Program-made: the position numbers and the translations under genes
Part shown: piece by piece, positions 17,048 to 25,139 of the stretch
Layout: every line of letters begins with the position of its first letter
How positions within the stretch are numbered: the stretch's first letter is position 1
Notes under the pieces: generated by a model
Database searches by the model: none
The model's input: only the letters and a program-made list of their open reading frames with translations
Told to the model about the DNA's origin: nothing
Source of the DNA: JAIEOG01 sp964611895
GTDB lineage: Bacteria; Bdellovibrionota; FAC87; UBA2466
Direction of reading: 5' to 3'
DNA: 64,000 bases
Assembly: GCA_964611895.1 (NCBI GenBank)
Contig: CAZTDN010000013.1
Span: forward strand, 1-64,000

Positions 17048-17260
17048 TCAGGCGTTCCCCTTCGTTTTTCGAACGCGAGTTGCCTGGGGCCCTTTGGGAC
17101 CCTGAGTCATATCGAATTCTACTTCCTGGCCTTCAGTCAGAGACTTAAAGCCATCCCCTTCGATAGCGGAAAAGTGCACAAATACATCTGCGCCGCCTTC
17201 CTGCTCGATAAAACCATACCCCTTATTGTCGTTAAACCATTTCACAAAGCCTGTCGGCAT
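17048..17260 (-). CDS. cspA: cold-shock domain protein
   Basis: A 70-residue cold-shock protein that binds single-stranded RNA and acts as an RNA chaperone. It has the RNP1 motif KGYGFIEQ and RNP2 motif VFVHFSAI, with the usual length for CspA-type proteins. The true start is the ATG at 17260 giving MPTGFVKWFNDNKGYG, supported by AGGAG seven bases upstream; a longer open frame to 17362 is leader sequence. The predicted 5' leader is about 70-75 bases from a near-consensus promoter. It is divergent from ftsK and ends in a strong terminator, so it is monocistronic. Confidence 0.96.
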   Translation of the reverse strand: MPTGFVKWFNDNKGYGFIEQEGGADVFVHFSAIEGDGFKSLTEGQEVEFDMTQGPKGPQATRVRKTKGNA

Positions 17261-17334
17261 TCCCCATCTCCTGTTTAAACCAACCCATAATGCGAGACGG
17301 GGTAAAACTGACCGCCCCCACCCCACGCAAAACC

Positions 17335-17362
17335 ATGATAGCAACGGCAAGTCGCGTGTCAA
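17335..17362 (-). promoter_or_regulatory. cold-shock gene promoter
   Basis: On the minus strand TTGACA (17362-17357) is followed after 16 bases by TATCAT (17340-17335). The -35 is perfect and the -10 matches five of six positions. The transcript would start near 17328, leaving a leader of about 70 bases before the cspA ATG. Confidence 0.7.
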
Positions 17363-17371
17363 GCCGATGCA

Positions 17372-17399
17372 TTGACAGGGATCGTCACTAAGTTATAAT
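17372..17399 (+). promoter_or_regulatory. ftsK operon promoter (consensus sigma-70)
   Basis: TTGACA (17372-17377) and TATAAT (17394-17399), both perfect, are 16 bases apart. This is the closest match to consensus in the window. The start would be near 17405, within an 8-bp hairpin (ACTGGGCA at 17404-17411 with TGCTCAGT at 17417-17424). The leader to the ftsK ATG is about 50 bases. Confidence 0.75.
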
Positions 17400-17453
17400 A
17401 ATTACTGGGCATCTACTGCTCAGTCTCCCTTAACTAAACTCCCCTAAAACACT

Positions 17454-19754
17454 ATGATATTGGAACGAAAAGTCCGGTCTATTCCGGCGCCTGCTGACTT
17501 CTCTACTTTTGGCGAGCTCAAACGCCTGGTTTGGTTAGCCGCTTCGCTATACCTGCTGCTTGCGCTAGCCAGCTACTCTCCAAACGATCCGTCCTGGACT
17601 ACCTGGACGACCGAACGTGAATTTGGGAACTGGATGGGCCGAGCTGGCTGCGGACTAGCCGACATGCTCTACCTTCTCTTTGGCCTCTCGGCCTATGGGC
17701 TTGTCGCTCTATTAGGGGCTGCCGCAATTCTGCCGACCTCCCCAAAAAACAGAAAGCGGGTTTGGTTACCAAACATTTTTTTATTGATCTCGTTCAGTTT
17801 GCTTTTGCAGGCTTCGGTACCCCAAGGTGTTATTCCCTGGAAACTCAGTCACGCTGGAGGGGTTTGCGGAAAGTTGCTGTATGATTTTCTATGTTACGTC
17901 ACCGGCCACCATGGAACGCTTTTTTTCGCAATGTTTTCAACGTTAGCGCTTTGGATTTATTGTTTCCAAATTAGCTTGGCTGAGAAATGGGCGGCGACTC
18001 AAAAACAGATAAGAAAAATCCATTTCCCCCGTCTAGCGTTTAAGTCGAAGGCAAAATCGAAATCTATTGAAACCCAATCGCCACCTATTGCGACGACACC
18101 CTACCCCATCAGCTCTATAGCGGTATCCGCCCCAATGAACGCAGCGCCCGCGCTCCCGCCCATCCAGCTGAATCTCTCTCCTTTAGGTCCGGAGCCCGCA
18201 CTATTGCAACTTCCGGCTGCCCAAATTGAAAAAGATGAGGAGATGGAAAAACTTTCCAGTGTCAAAACCCCTTCAACTACGCGAGAGGCTCGCCCTGCAA
18301 AGTCGAAAGAAAAGAATGGCCCTTTCTCACTCCCGAGTCTAACGCTGCTTTCGGGAAAGGCGGATAGCAAGGGCAAAACTGTCGATAGAAACTGGTTCTT
18401 GGAGAAAAGTAAGATTCTCGTCGAAAAACTCCGGGACTTTGGAGTCGATGGAGAAGTGGTAAATATTTCCCCTGGCCCGGTAATCACTGTCTATGAATTC
18501 AAACCTGCTAGCGGAGTGAAGATCAAAGAAATCGCCAATCTTTCGGACGACCTCACGCTCGCACTCTCGGTATTGTCCGTGCGTATCGTCGCGCCCATTC
18601 CTGGCAAGCCCGTTGTGGGAATTGAGATTCCCTCACCGCACAGGGAAATGGTCTTCTTCAAGGACATCGTAGAAGAAACCCCTTTCAACAGCTCTGACAT
18701 CAAGCTTCCCTTGGTTTTGGGGCGTCTTGCCTCCGGGGAACCAGCCATCGCGGGCTTAGCAGCGATGCCGCACTTGCTCGTAGCGGGAAGTACAGGCACA
18801 GGAAAATCCGTCTTCATCAATACAATGATTTGCAGTTTGTTGTTCCGGTACACTCCACAGCAGCTAAAACTTATCTTGGTGGATCCGAAAATGGTGGAGC
18901 TCGCGGCCTATGAAGGAGTGCCGCACCTGTTACTCCCGGTAGTTGTGGACTCGCGCAAAGCAGCCCTGGCGTTGCGTTGGACCGTAGAAGAAATGGAGCG
19001 GCGTTACTCTCTCATGCACCAGTTTGGAGTGCGCCACATCGACGCTTACAACGATCGGCTTCAGGAGACGAAAAGCGAAAGCCCAGAAACTCCCTTTATG
19101 CCATACATAGTAGTTGTAATCGACGAATACGCCGACTTGATGGCAGTAGTTCCAAAAGACGTGGAGTTGTCGATTGCTCGTTTGGCGCAAAAAGCCAGAG
19201 CCAGCGGAATCCACCTGGTCTTGGCGACTCAACGGCCCTCTACAGACGTGGTGACCGGAACCATCAAAGCAAACTTTCCCAGCCGAATCTCGTTCCGGGT
19301 CGCTTCTTCGGTGGATAGCAAAACCATTCTAGATCGCACCGGCGCTGATAGATTGCTTGGAAATGGCGACATGCTTTTTCATTCCGCGGGCTTTACCACC
19401 CTCAAGCGCATTCAGGGAGCGTTCATGTCAGATGCGGATCTCGATCGCGTGGTTCAAGCGCTCCGTGCACAAGGAGAGCCGGAATACGATGAACGCCTCC
19501 TCAAAGCTCAAGAGGCGGGTGACGAAGAGCTCTCCGATTCGAGCGAAGGGGGTGGCGACCAAGGAGAACTTTACGATCGCGCCGTACGCCTCGTTGCTGA
19601 AAAGGGAGAAGCAAGCATCTCGCTCATCCAAAGGCACCTCAAGATTGGTTACAACCGCGCTGCCTCGTTGATGGAAGAAATGGAAAAACAAGGCGTCGTC
19701 GCGGGCACAGCCAGCCCCTCCAAGCGTCGGACAGTTCTTATCAATACTGTTTGA
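17454..19754 (+). CDS. ftsK: DNA translocase FtsK
   Basis: FtsK anchors at the division septum and pumps DNA during chromosome segregation. The 766-residue protein has an N-terminal membrane domain with about four helices (residues 25-175), a short Pro/Ala/Lys-rich linker, and a motor domain with Walker A GSTGTGKSV near residue 445 and Walker B YIVVVIDEYADLM near 550. The C-terminal gamma domain (about 700-766) is the winged helix that reads polar KOPS sequences (RHLKIGYNRAASLMEEMEKQGVV). The linker is short compared with E. coli. It starts an apparent operon with lolA, yajQ and rimO. No clear Shine-Dalgarno precedes the ATG. Confidence 0.96.
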   Translation: MILERKVRSIPAPADFSTFGELKRLVWLAASLYLLLALASYSPNDPSWTTWTTEREFGNWMGRAGCGLADMLYLLFGLSAYGLVALLGAAAILPTSPKNRKRVWLPNIFLLISFSLLLQASVPQGVIPWKLSHAGGVCGKLLYDFLCYVTGHHGTLFFAMFSTLALWIYCFQISLAEKWAATQKQIRKIHFPRLAFKSKAKSKSIETQSPPIATTPYPISSIAVSAPMNAAPALPPIQLNLSPLGPEPALLQLPAAQIEKDEEMEKLSSVKTPSTTREARPAKSKEKNGPFSLPSLTLLSGKADSKGKTVDRNWFLEKSKILVEKLRDFGVDGEVVNISPGPVITVYEFKPASGVKIKEIANLSDDLTLALSVLSVRIVAPIPGKPVVGIEIPSPHREMVFFKDIVEETPFNSSDIKLPLVLGRLASGEPAIAGLAAMPHLLVAGSTGTGKSVFINTMICSLLFRYTPQQLKLILVDPKMVELAAYEGVPHLLLPVVVDSRKAALALRWTVEEMERRYSLMHQFGVRHIDAYNDRLQETKSESPETPFMPYIVVVIDEYADLMAVVPKDVELSIARLAQKARASGIHLVLATQRPSTDVVTGTIKANFPSRISFRVASSVDSKTILDRTGADRLLGNGDMLFHSAGFTTLKRIQGAFMSDADLDRVVQALRAQGEPEYDERLLKAQEAGDEELSDSSEGGGDQGELYDRAVRLVAEKGEASISLIQRHLKIGYNRAASLMEEMEKQGVVAGTASPSKRRTVLINTV

Positions 19755-19800
19755 ACCCCTTTCACACGGTGAGTAGAGTCTCTTCCCAGGAGGCTCGCTC

Positions 19801-20433
19801 ATGCTCGTTTTCATTCTATCCGCTCTGGCTTTTCTGGCCCATTCAGCTCCACCCTCGGATGCGTCACTGGATGCGCTCCAAAGCGCTTGGGATGAAACGA
19901 AGTCCTACCGCGCTGACTTTACCCAATCAGTTCACTCCAAGGCAGCCGCCCTAGAAGAAGATGCGGCGCGCGGAACCATTACCGTCGTCAAGCCAGACAA
20001 GTTGCGCTGGGAAGACACAACCAATAACACCACCCAGCTGCTGAATGGGGAAGACTACTGGGAAATCACCTCTAATCCCCGACGAAAATCGCGCACCGTA
20101 ACCCACACCCCTAAGGTATCTGCAATGGTCGGTAAAACCGCTCTTGCCATATTGACCGGAAGGGGAAAATTCAAAGAATTTTACAGGGTTAAGCTACTGG
20201 AAGACTCTCCCGCCGAAGCCCGGCTCCAGCTCAAACCCAAAGCCGGTGGAGCTGAGACCCTGATTGCGAAAATCGACAAAAAAGGCTATGTATTGCGGTC
20301 TTTAACGACTGACAGCCCAGACTCAAAAGTGGTGGTGGAATTCACGAACATCCAGCGCAACTCCACTTTTCCGGAAAAGCTGTTTTGCTATGTAAAGCTA
20401 GACGGCGACGTCTTTCAGACGAGAAAGGAATAA
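19801..20433 (+). CDS. lolA: outer-membrane lipoprotein carrier LolA
   Basis: LolA carries lipoproteins through the periplasm from LolCDE to the outer membrane. The 210-residue protein has a signal peptide (MLVFILSALAFLAHSA), then DADFTQ-type sequence (KSYRADFTQSV), a GTITVVKPDKLRWE strand with the RWE signature, and the closing FTNIQRN segment, all typical of the half-barrel fold. AGGAGG precedes the ATG. It lies 46 bp after ftsK, a linkage often seen in proteobacteria. With LspA and many lipoproteins in the window, it completes a lipoprotein export route. Confidence 0.9.
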   Translation: MLVFILSALAFLAHSAPPSDASLDALQSAWDETKSYRADFTQSVHSKAAALEEDAARGTITVVKPDKLRWEDTTNNTTQLLNGEDYWEITSNPRRKSRTVTHTPKVSAMVGKTALAILTGRGKFKEFYRVKLLEDSPAEARLQLKPKAGGAETLIAKIDKKGYVLRSLTTDSPDSKVVVEFTNIQRNSTFPEKLFCYVKLDGDVFQTRKE

Positions 20434-20436
20434 CGC

Positions 20437-20928
20437 ATGCCCTCTTTTGATATCGCAGTGAATGTGAATCTTCAGGAAGTCGATAATGCAGTAAACCAAG
20501 CCCAAAAAGAAATCGGGCAACGCTACGACTTCAAAGGCAGCAAAAGCAAAATCGATTGGGACGCCAAAAAAAAGGAGATCACTCTTTTGGCGGACGATGA
20601 TTATAAGCTCAAAGCTCTGACGGATATCATGCAATCGAAGCTGATCAAGCGAGGACTGTCCATCAAGAACCTGACCTTCGGATCGAAAGAATCCGCCATG
20701 GAAGGCACTGTTCGTCAGAAAATCACCCTGCAGGAAGGTATCCCTACAGAAAAGGCGAAAGAGATCAATCGAGTGATCAAAGACGCCAAACTCAAAGTGC
20801 AGTCCCAGATCCAAGAGCAACAGGTGCGTGTCACGGGAAAAAGCCGTGATGATCTTCAAGAAGTGATTGGGCTTATACGCAAACAAGACTTAGGGCTGGA
20901 TTTTGAGTTCACAAACTTTAGAGACTAA
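20437..20928 (+). CDS. yajQ: YajQ family nucleotide-binding protein
   Basis: The 163-residue product matches YajQ (DUF520), a cytoplasmic protein with two ferredoxin-like halves that binds nucleic acid. In Xanthomonas and Pseudomonas it is a cyclic di-GMP effector; that role here is inferred. The family motifs MPSFDIAVNVNLQEVDNAVNQAQKE and RYDFKGSKSKI open the protein and VRVTGKSRDDLQEVI closes it. It begins three bases after the lolA stop and ends five before rimO, so it is in the same transcript. It is intact and of usual length. Confidence 0.94.
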   Translation: MPSFDIAVNVNLQEVDNAVNQAQKEIGQRYDFKGSKSKIDWDAKKKEITLLADDDYKLKALTDIMQSKLIKRGLSIKNLTFGSKESAMEGTVRQKITLQEGIPTEKAKEINRVIKDAKLKVQSQIQEQQVRVTGKSRDDLQEVIGLIRKQDLGLDFEFTNFRD

Positions 20929-20933
20929 AGAAG

Positions 20934-22286
20934 ATGGATAAGACGATTTTTTTTCATAGCCTCGGTTGCCCCAAAAACCTCGTGGATACTGAGGTCATGC
21001 TAGGCATTTCTGTGGGTGATGGCTTTAAAGTCGTCCCGGACCCCTCCAAGGCCTCTGTGATCGTCGTCAACACTTGCAGCTTCATCAACGACTCCAAACG
21101 AGAGTCCATAGACGCCATTCTTGCGGCAGCTGAACAAAAAACTTCCGGGCAATGCGAGCGTTTAATTGTGACGGGATGTCTGCCCCAACGCTACAAAGCC
21201 GATCTCAAGGTCTCTTTTCCTGAAGTAGATGCTTTTGTTGGAACCGGGCAGTACGGCAATCTTATCGATTTTATCGAGGGAAAAAAAGAAGAAGACTTTG
21301 GATTCAAACACCCCAAGTACATTCACAATGAACACACGCCTCGCATCAACTCCCAACCGTTCTACAAGGCTTATTTAAAAGTCTCTGAAGGGTGTATCAA
21401 GAACTGTGCTTTTTGTATCATCCCTAAAATTCGGGGAACTTTGCGAAGCCGCTCAATTGATTCGCTGGTGGAAGAGGCCACGCGGCTTGTGAAAGAAGGC
21501 GCAGTAGAGCTCAACCTCATTGCGCAAGATCTCACCGATTATGGGCGTGATTTGAGAGATGGCACAACACTCCCGGGCCTGCTGCGCGCGTTAGCAAAAA
21601 TAGAGGGTCTGGAATGGATTCGGATGCTCTATGTTTATCCGGACGAAATGTCGGATGAACTCTTGGAGCTCATCGCTACTGAACCGAAAATCTGCAAATA
21701 CATCGACACTCCGGTTCAGCACATCAACGACCGCATGCTCTCGCTGATGAACCGCAAGGTCACTGGTGCAGTCATTCGAGAACGCCTGAAGAAACTCAGA
21801 GAGAGAATCCCCGGTGTTTACATTCGTAGCACGGTCATCGCAGGCTACCCAGGGGAGACCGAAGCCGAGTTTGAGGAGCTCAAAGCTTTTATTGCGGAAG
21901 CAGAATTTGATCACCTGGGTGTATTTGCGTATTCCAAAGAAGAGAACACCAAATCCTATTCGCTGCCCGATCAACTCCCTGAGAAAGTCTGCGCCCAACG
22001 CCGCGACGTGCTGATGGAAATCCAACAAAAAGTCTCGGCACGCCGACTGAAGGCACGGGTCGGCGACATCGTGCCGGTATTGGTGGAAGAGCCCTCTGAG
22101 GAATCAGAGTTTCTCATTCAGGGCCGCCATCAAGGCCAAGCCCCCGAGATAGATGGGTACGTCCTCATTAGATCGGGAGATGTGCAAAGAGGTAAAATCG
22201 CTCTGGTCAAACTCGAACAGGCGATGGAATATGACTACATCGGGAAAGTGGTCGAACCGAGCCAGTTGCTAAAAGTCGCCCACTGA
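20934..22286 (+). CDS. rimO: ribosomal protein S12 methylthiotransferase RimO
   Basis: RimO is a radical-SAM enzyme that methylthiolates an aspartate of ribosomal protein S12. The 450-residue protein has the N-terminal cluster-binding domain with Cys in GCPKNLVDTE, NTCSFIND and GCLPQRY, the radical-SAM CIKNCAFC motif near residue 150, and a C-terminal TRAM domain (about 380-445). GCPKNLVD and the wording of the TRAM region favour RimO over MiaB. It follows yajQ with five bases between. Nothing is missing. Confidence 0.95.
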   Translation: MDKTIFFHSLGCPKNLVDTEVMLGISVGDGFKVVPDPSKASVIVVNTCSFINDSKRESIDAILAAAEQKTSGQCERLIVTGCLPQRYKADLKVSFPEVDAFVGTGQYGNLIDFIEGKKEEDFGFKHPKYIHNEHTPRINSQPFYKAYLKVSEGCIKNCAFCIIPKIRGTLRSRSIDSLVEEATRLVKEGAVELNLIAQDLTDYGRDLRDGTTLPGLLRALAKIEGLEWIRMLYVYPDEMSDELLELIATEPKICKYIDTPVQHINDRMLSLMNRKVTGAVIRERLKKLRERIPGVYIRSTVIAGYPGETEAEFEELKAFIAEAEFDHLGVFAYSKEENTKSYSLPDQLPEKVCAQRRDVLMEIQQKVSARRLKARVGDIVPVLVEEPSEESEFLIQGRHQGQAPEIDGYVLIRSGDVQRGKIALVKLEQAMEYDYIGKVVEPSQLLKVAH

Positions 22287-22310
22287 TTCCCGCCTTGGGG
22301 ACGCCTTTTC

Positions 22311-23243
22311 ATGCATCTGGGTAGAATCTTTCTCATCGGTTTTTTCTTGAGCACACAGGTCTTCGCTGACTACGCGTGGATACCCGAATACCAGCAACTG
22401 CAAATCCGAGCCGGAGCTGACGCCGCTTCGACTTCGAGCAACTATTCCGACGGCGGTTTCTCCGTGGCCCCCACCCTGAGTGGGCAATCCGTTGTTCTAG
22501 CGGACAGGGTTTTTCGAATTCAACCCGAGTTTGGTATCGCACAAGATTGGGCCTTGGGAATGCGGACAGGTATCGTCATTGGGAATGCGGATCGAGTGGG
22601 AAGCTCTACGTCGCTTGCGAGTGGTTCGGGCTTTGGAGACTCTTTCGGACTGGTGAAATGGCGGGTTTCGCACGATCCTTTGCTTACCTTGGAGTCTTAT
22701 TTCAAACTCCCCACGGGTAGTTCCGTCGCCCTCGCCGCCACTGAGCTAGTAACTGGGGAAGGAAACTTCGACCTGGGCCTGAAAGTGCATTACGGGATCC
22801 GGGAGGGATCTTTCTATTTTTCCGCCTCGCCCGGGTTGTTGGCCCGATTTGGCGGCTTTTCTACCGCTGTCACTATGGACTTGGCCGCACAGCTTTTTAT
22901 TCACAGGGCCTACGGGAAACTCACTGTAAACTCGATCTTTTCTTTGAGTCCCTCAGCCTTACCTCCGTCGACATTGGCTTCACAAACACTGGCCGGCACA
23001 GCAGGAAGTTACGCTCGGCTGGCGGCGAGCCCGACGCTGGTCACTACGGGCGCGACTTTTGGAGTATTGATCACCAAAATGTTTCGCGTGGAACTAGGAC
23101 TGGCCAAGACGGTTTGGGGACAACGCGCGGCTGATTCTTTGATCTTTACCGTAGACTTGCTGGGGTTCTTTGACTTCGCAAAACCTGATTTACGGCCGAA
23201 GGTTCGCGAGGTGCCGTTCGAGGGGTCAGAGGACGACGAATAG
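22311..23243 (+). CDS. predicted outer-membrane beta-barrel protein
   Basis: 310 residues with a signal peptide (MHLGRIFLIGFFLSTQVFA, cleavage before DYAWIPEY). The rest alternates polar and hydrophobic residues in many short strands separated by Gly/Ser/Asp turns, the pattern of an outer-membrane barrel (for example FGIAQDWALGMRTGIVIG and FRVELGLAKTVWGQ). The last strand is FTVDLLGFFDF, followed by a charged tail (KPDLRPKVREVPFEGSEDDE) that is unusual for a barrel, which normally ends in an aromatic residue. The 3' 98 bases overlap the opposite gene. I cannot assign a substrate or family. Confidence 0.7.
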   Translation: MHLGRIFLIGFFLSTQVFADYAWIPEYQQLQIRAGADAASTSSNYSDGGFSVAPTLSGQSVVLADRVFRIQPEFGIAQDWALGMRTGIVIGNADRVGSSTSLASGSGFGDSFGLVKWRVSHDPLLTLESYFKLPTGSSVALAATELVTGEGNFDLGLKVHYGIREGSFYFSASPGLLARFGGFSTAVTMDLAAQLFIHRAYGKLTVNSIFSLSPSALPPSTLASQTLAGTAGSYARLAASPTLVTTGATFGVLITKMFRVELGLAKTVWGQRAADSLIFTVDLLGFFDFAKPDLRPKVREVPFEGSEDDE

Positions 23244-24960
23244 CGGCTCGCTCCGCGCTCAAAGTCCGTTTTCGTAACCGTTTGGGCTCCGGATCTTCTG
23301 CTGCGTTCGGCTCGCCAGAATCGAGTGCGGCCTCGCGTTTAGGCGCAGATTCATCGAAGGCAATGCTCGTCGCCGCTCCAGGCGGTCCGTTGACGAAACT
23401 ACTCGTTCTCTCTGCTACTGGCCCTTGAGAAGGACTGGCCTCACCAGCAAACGCACTGGCAGAAGCGCTAGCTGTCGATCCGGAATAAACATCTTCAGGT
23501 TTGGCATCGGCAGAAGTGGCCGCACTTCCTCCCCCTCCCGAACCTACCCTGCCCTTTGGAGCGCTTTCGTCAAAGGTAATGCGCGAGCTCGGCTTTGCCC
23601 CTTCGGACGGCGGCGGCTCTTCGGGTTTGCGGGCGATTGAATCGGTCGGATCCTCTGGACCACTCCCCTTTCCTTCGCCTTTGAGATTGTCTAAGAGAAC
23701 ATTGACGACGTTTTTTTTGCGGTGGCGAATGTCTTTTTCGTCCCCGTCTTCAACTACTGCCCCTTTTTTGTCTTCGGGTTTTTTAGGGTCAGGGGTGTTC
23801 TGTTTTTTTGCCCCTTCATCAAAAGCGAGTGTGGACCCCGCGGGAGTCAGCAATGGCGGAACGGGTCCAGCGAGTTGGACTTTATCGGCCGAACCAAAAA
23901 TCGGTGGATCGTTGGTCATGTCATAATAAGCATCCGGGTTTCGAGGAATGACATAGTAGTCCTGGCGACGAGGATCAAAACCAAATCGCCGTGTGTTGGG
24001 CAATGCCGTCGCACGCATCGTTGCGCAGCCGACTGCCGACCACATTCCACCGCCACCGCCACCCCCAGGCCCCCCAATACCGTTGCCATGATCCGACCCG
24101 TTGGGCTGACCAAACTGGCTATGACCCTGTATCTCGTGGGCTAAAGTCCCTGCATCGTGACCGCTGGGAACTTCGATGGACGCTGCGACGTTTCCAGCAG
24201 CACCACCCCCCTTTCCCTCTCCCTCCAATTGAGAAGGTTTGAACTTTTTGGTGTCCGTTCCACTCCGAAGTTCCGCGCAACCTGCCACTCCCGGATCCCA
24301 AGATCCGTCCGGGCGTGTAGCTCCACACATTTTTGCGGCGGTCAGTGGCGGCATCACAAGAGAGGTTGCCGATCCCGCCGTGGCGAGATTCGGCGGCAAG
24401 TTGCAGTTTTTCACGGCTTTGGAGTTCACATCTGCTGGATCGTCTTCATTCCAAGTCCCCGCTTTTACCGTTTTGGTCCAGACGACCATGTTCACTTTGC
24501 ACGCATTCGCTGCTTCGATCATGCCTTTGATGGCCGCGTTCGCAGTTGCCTGACTGACGCCAGGGCTCATGAATGCACAAACAGGCCACCAATAATCGTG
24601 AATTTCGATTTGGCCACCAGGAGTAGAACTGGAGCCCTGCTGCGCGCCGGAGTTTTCTGCTGGCTTTGCCACCGCACCAGCGCCTTTTGATCCTGGTTGA
24701 GTAAACTCCGTGCCGTCTTTGGACGGTTTTCCAGCGGTCCCTGCGCCCGAACTCAAACCTGCGCCTGCGCCGAAATCGTTTGCAATGTCGCCCTTTCCCA
24801 GACCCCCTTCGGGACGAGTCCATACGCCGGGCGCATCTACCCACTGATAATCGGGGTGCTCAATAGTCACGGCAGAACGCTGTCCTGCTGGTGCCGCCCC
24901 AGCGGAAGTAGAAAGAATGAGCGCCCAGGAAACCGCTCGATATTTCAATAGCTTATGCAT
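23146..24960 (-). CDS. large exported low-complexity protein with zinc-protease-like motif
   Basis: About 604 residues with a signal peptide (MHKLLKYRAVSWALILSTSAGAA). Other in-frame ATGs lie at 24966 and 24993, and none has a strong ribosome site. Residues 50-130 are Gly/Ser/Ala-rich. A central region with six or more Cys carries SGHDAGTLAHEIQGHSQFGQ near residues 268-285, followed by a Gly-rich loop and an AVGCATMRA stretch. This resembles a metzincin site with a Met-turn, but the spacing is HExxxH instead of HExxH. The last 250 residues are low-complexity, charged and probably disordered. Its 3' end overlaps the barrel gene by 98 bases. Possible secreted peptidase; function unproven. Confidence 0.6.
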   Translation of the reverse strand: MHKLLKYRAVSWALILSTSAGAAPAGQRSAVTIEHPDYQWVDAPGVWTRPEGGLGKGDIANDFGAGAGLSSGAGTAGKPSKDGTEFTQPGSKGAGAVAKPAENSGAQQGSSSTPGGQIEIHDYWWPVCAFMSPGVSQATANAAIKGMIEAANACKVNMVVWTKTVKAGTWNEDDPADVNSKAVKNCNLPPNLATAGSATSLVMPPLTAAKMCGATRPDGSWDPGVAGCAELRSGTDTKKFKPSQLEGEGKGGGAAGNVAASIEVPSGHDAGTLAHEIQGHSQFGQPNGSDHGNGIGGPGGGGGGGMWSAVGCATMRATALPNTRRFGFDPRRQDYYVIPRNPDAYYDMTNDPPIFGSADKVQLAGPVPPLLTPAGSTLAFDEGAKKQNTPDPKKPEDKKGAVVEDGDEKDIRHRKKNVVNVLLDNLKGEGKGSGPEDPTDSIARKPEEPPPSEGAKPSSRITFDESAPKGRVGSGGGGSAATSADAKPEDVYSGSTASASASAFAGEASPSQGPVAERTSSFVNGPPGAATSIAFDESAPKREAALDSGEPNAAEDPEPKRLRKRTLSAERAAIRRPLTPRTAPREPSAVNQVLRSQRTPASLR

Positions 24961-25139
24961 TTGCATCCAAAGCACGCAACTACGCGCGCACACGATCCCT
25001 ATGCCCCAGGGTGCTGCAACCCGGATGCCATGAAAATGCTTGTGATTTCAACCTCTTAAAATCACTTTTCTGCCCACTCTGTATACACTCGGTTAAGGCC
25101 TGTTCAACTTGGAGCAAGCCATGCTTTACTTGGCCGCAA

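Noticed and set aside
25011..25139. longer N-terminus of the membrane protein
   Set aside because: The added 43 residues are Cys-rich and not hydrophobic, unlike a membrane protein start, and overlap the intergenic region.
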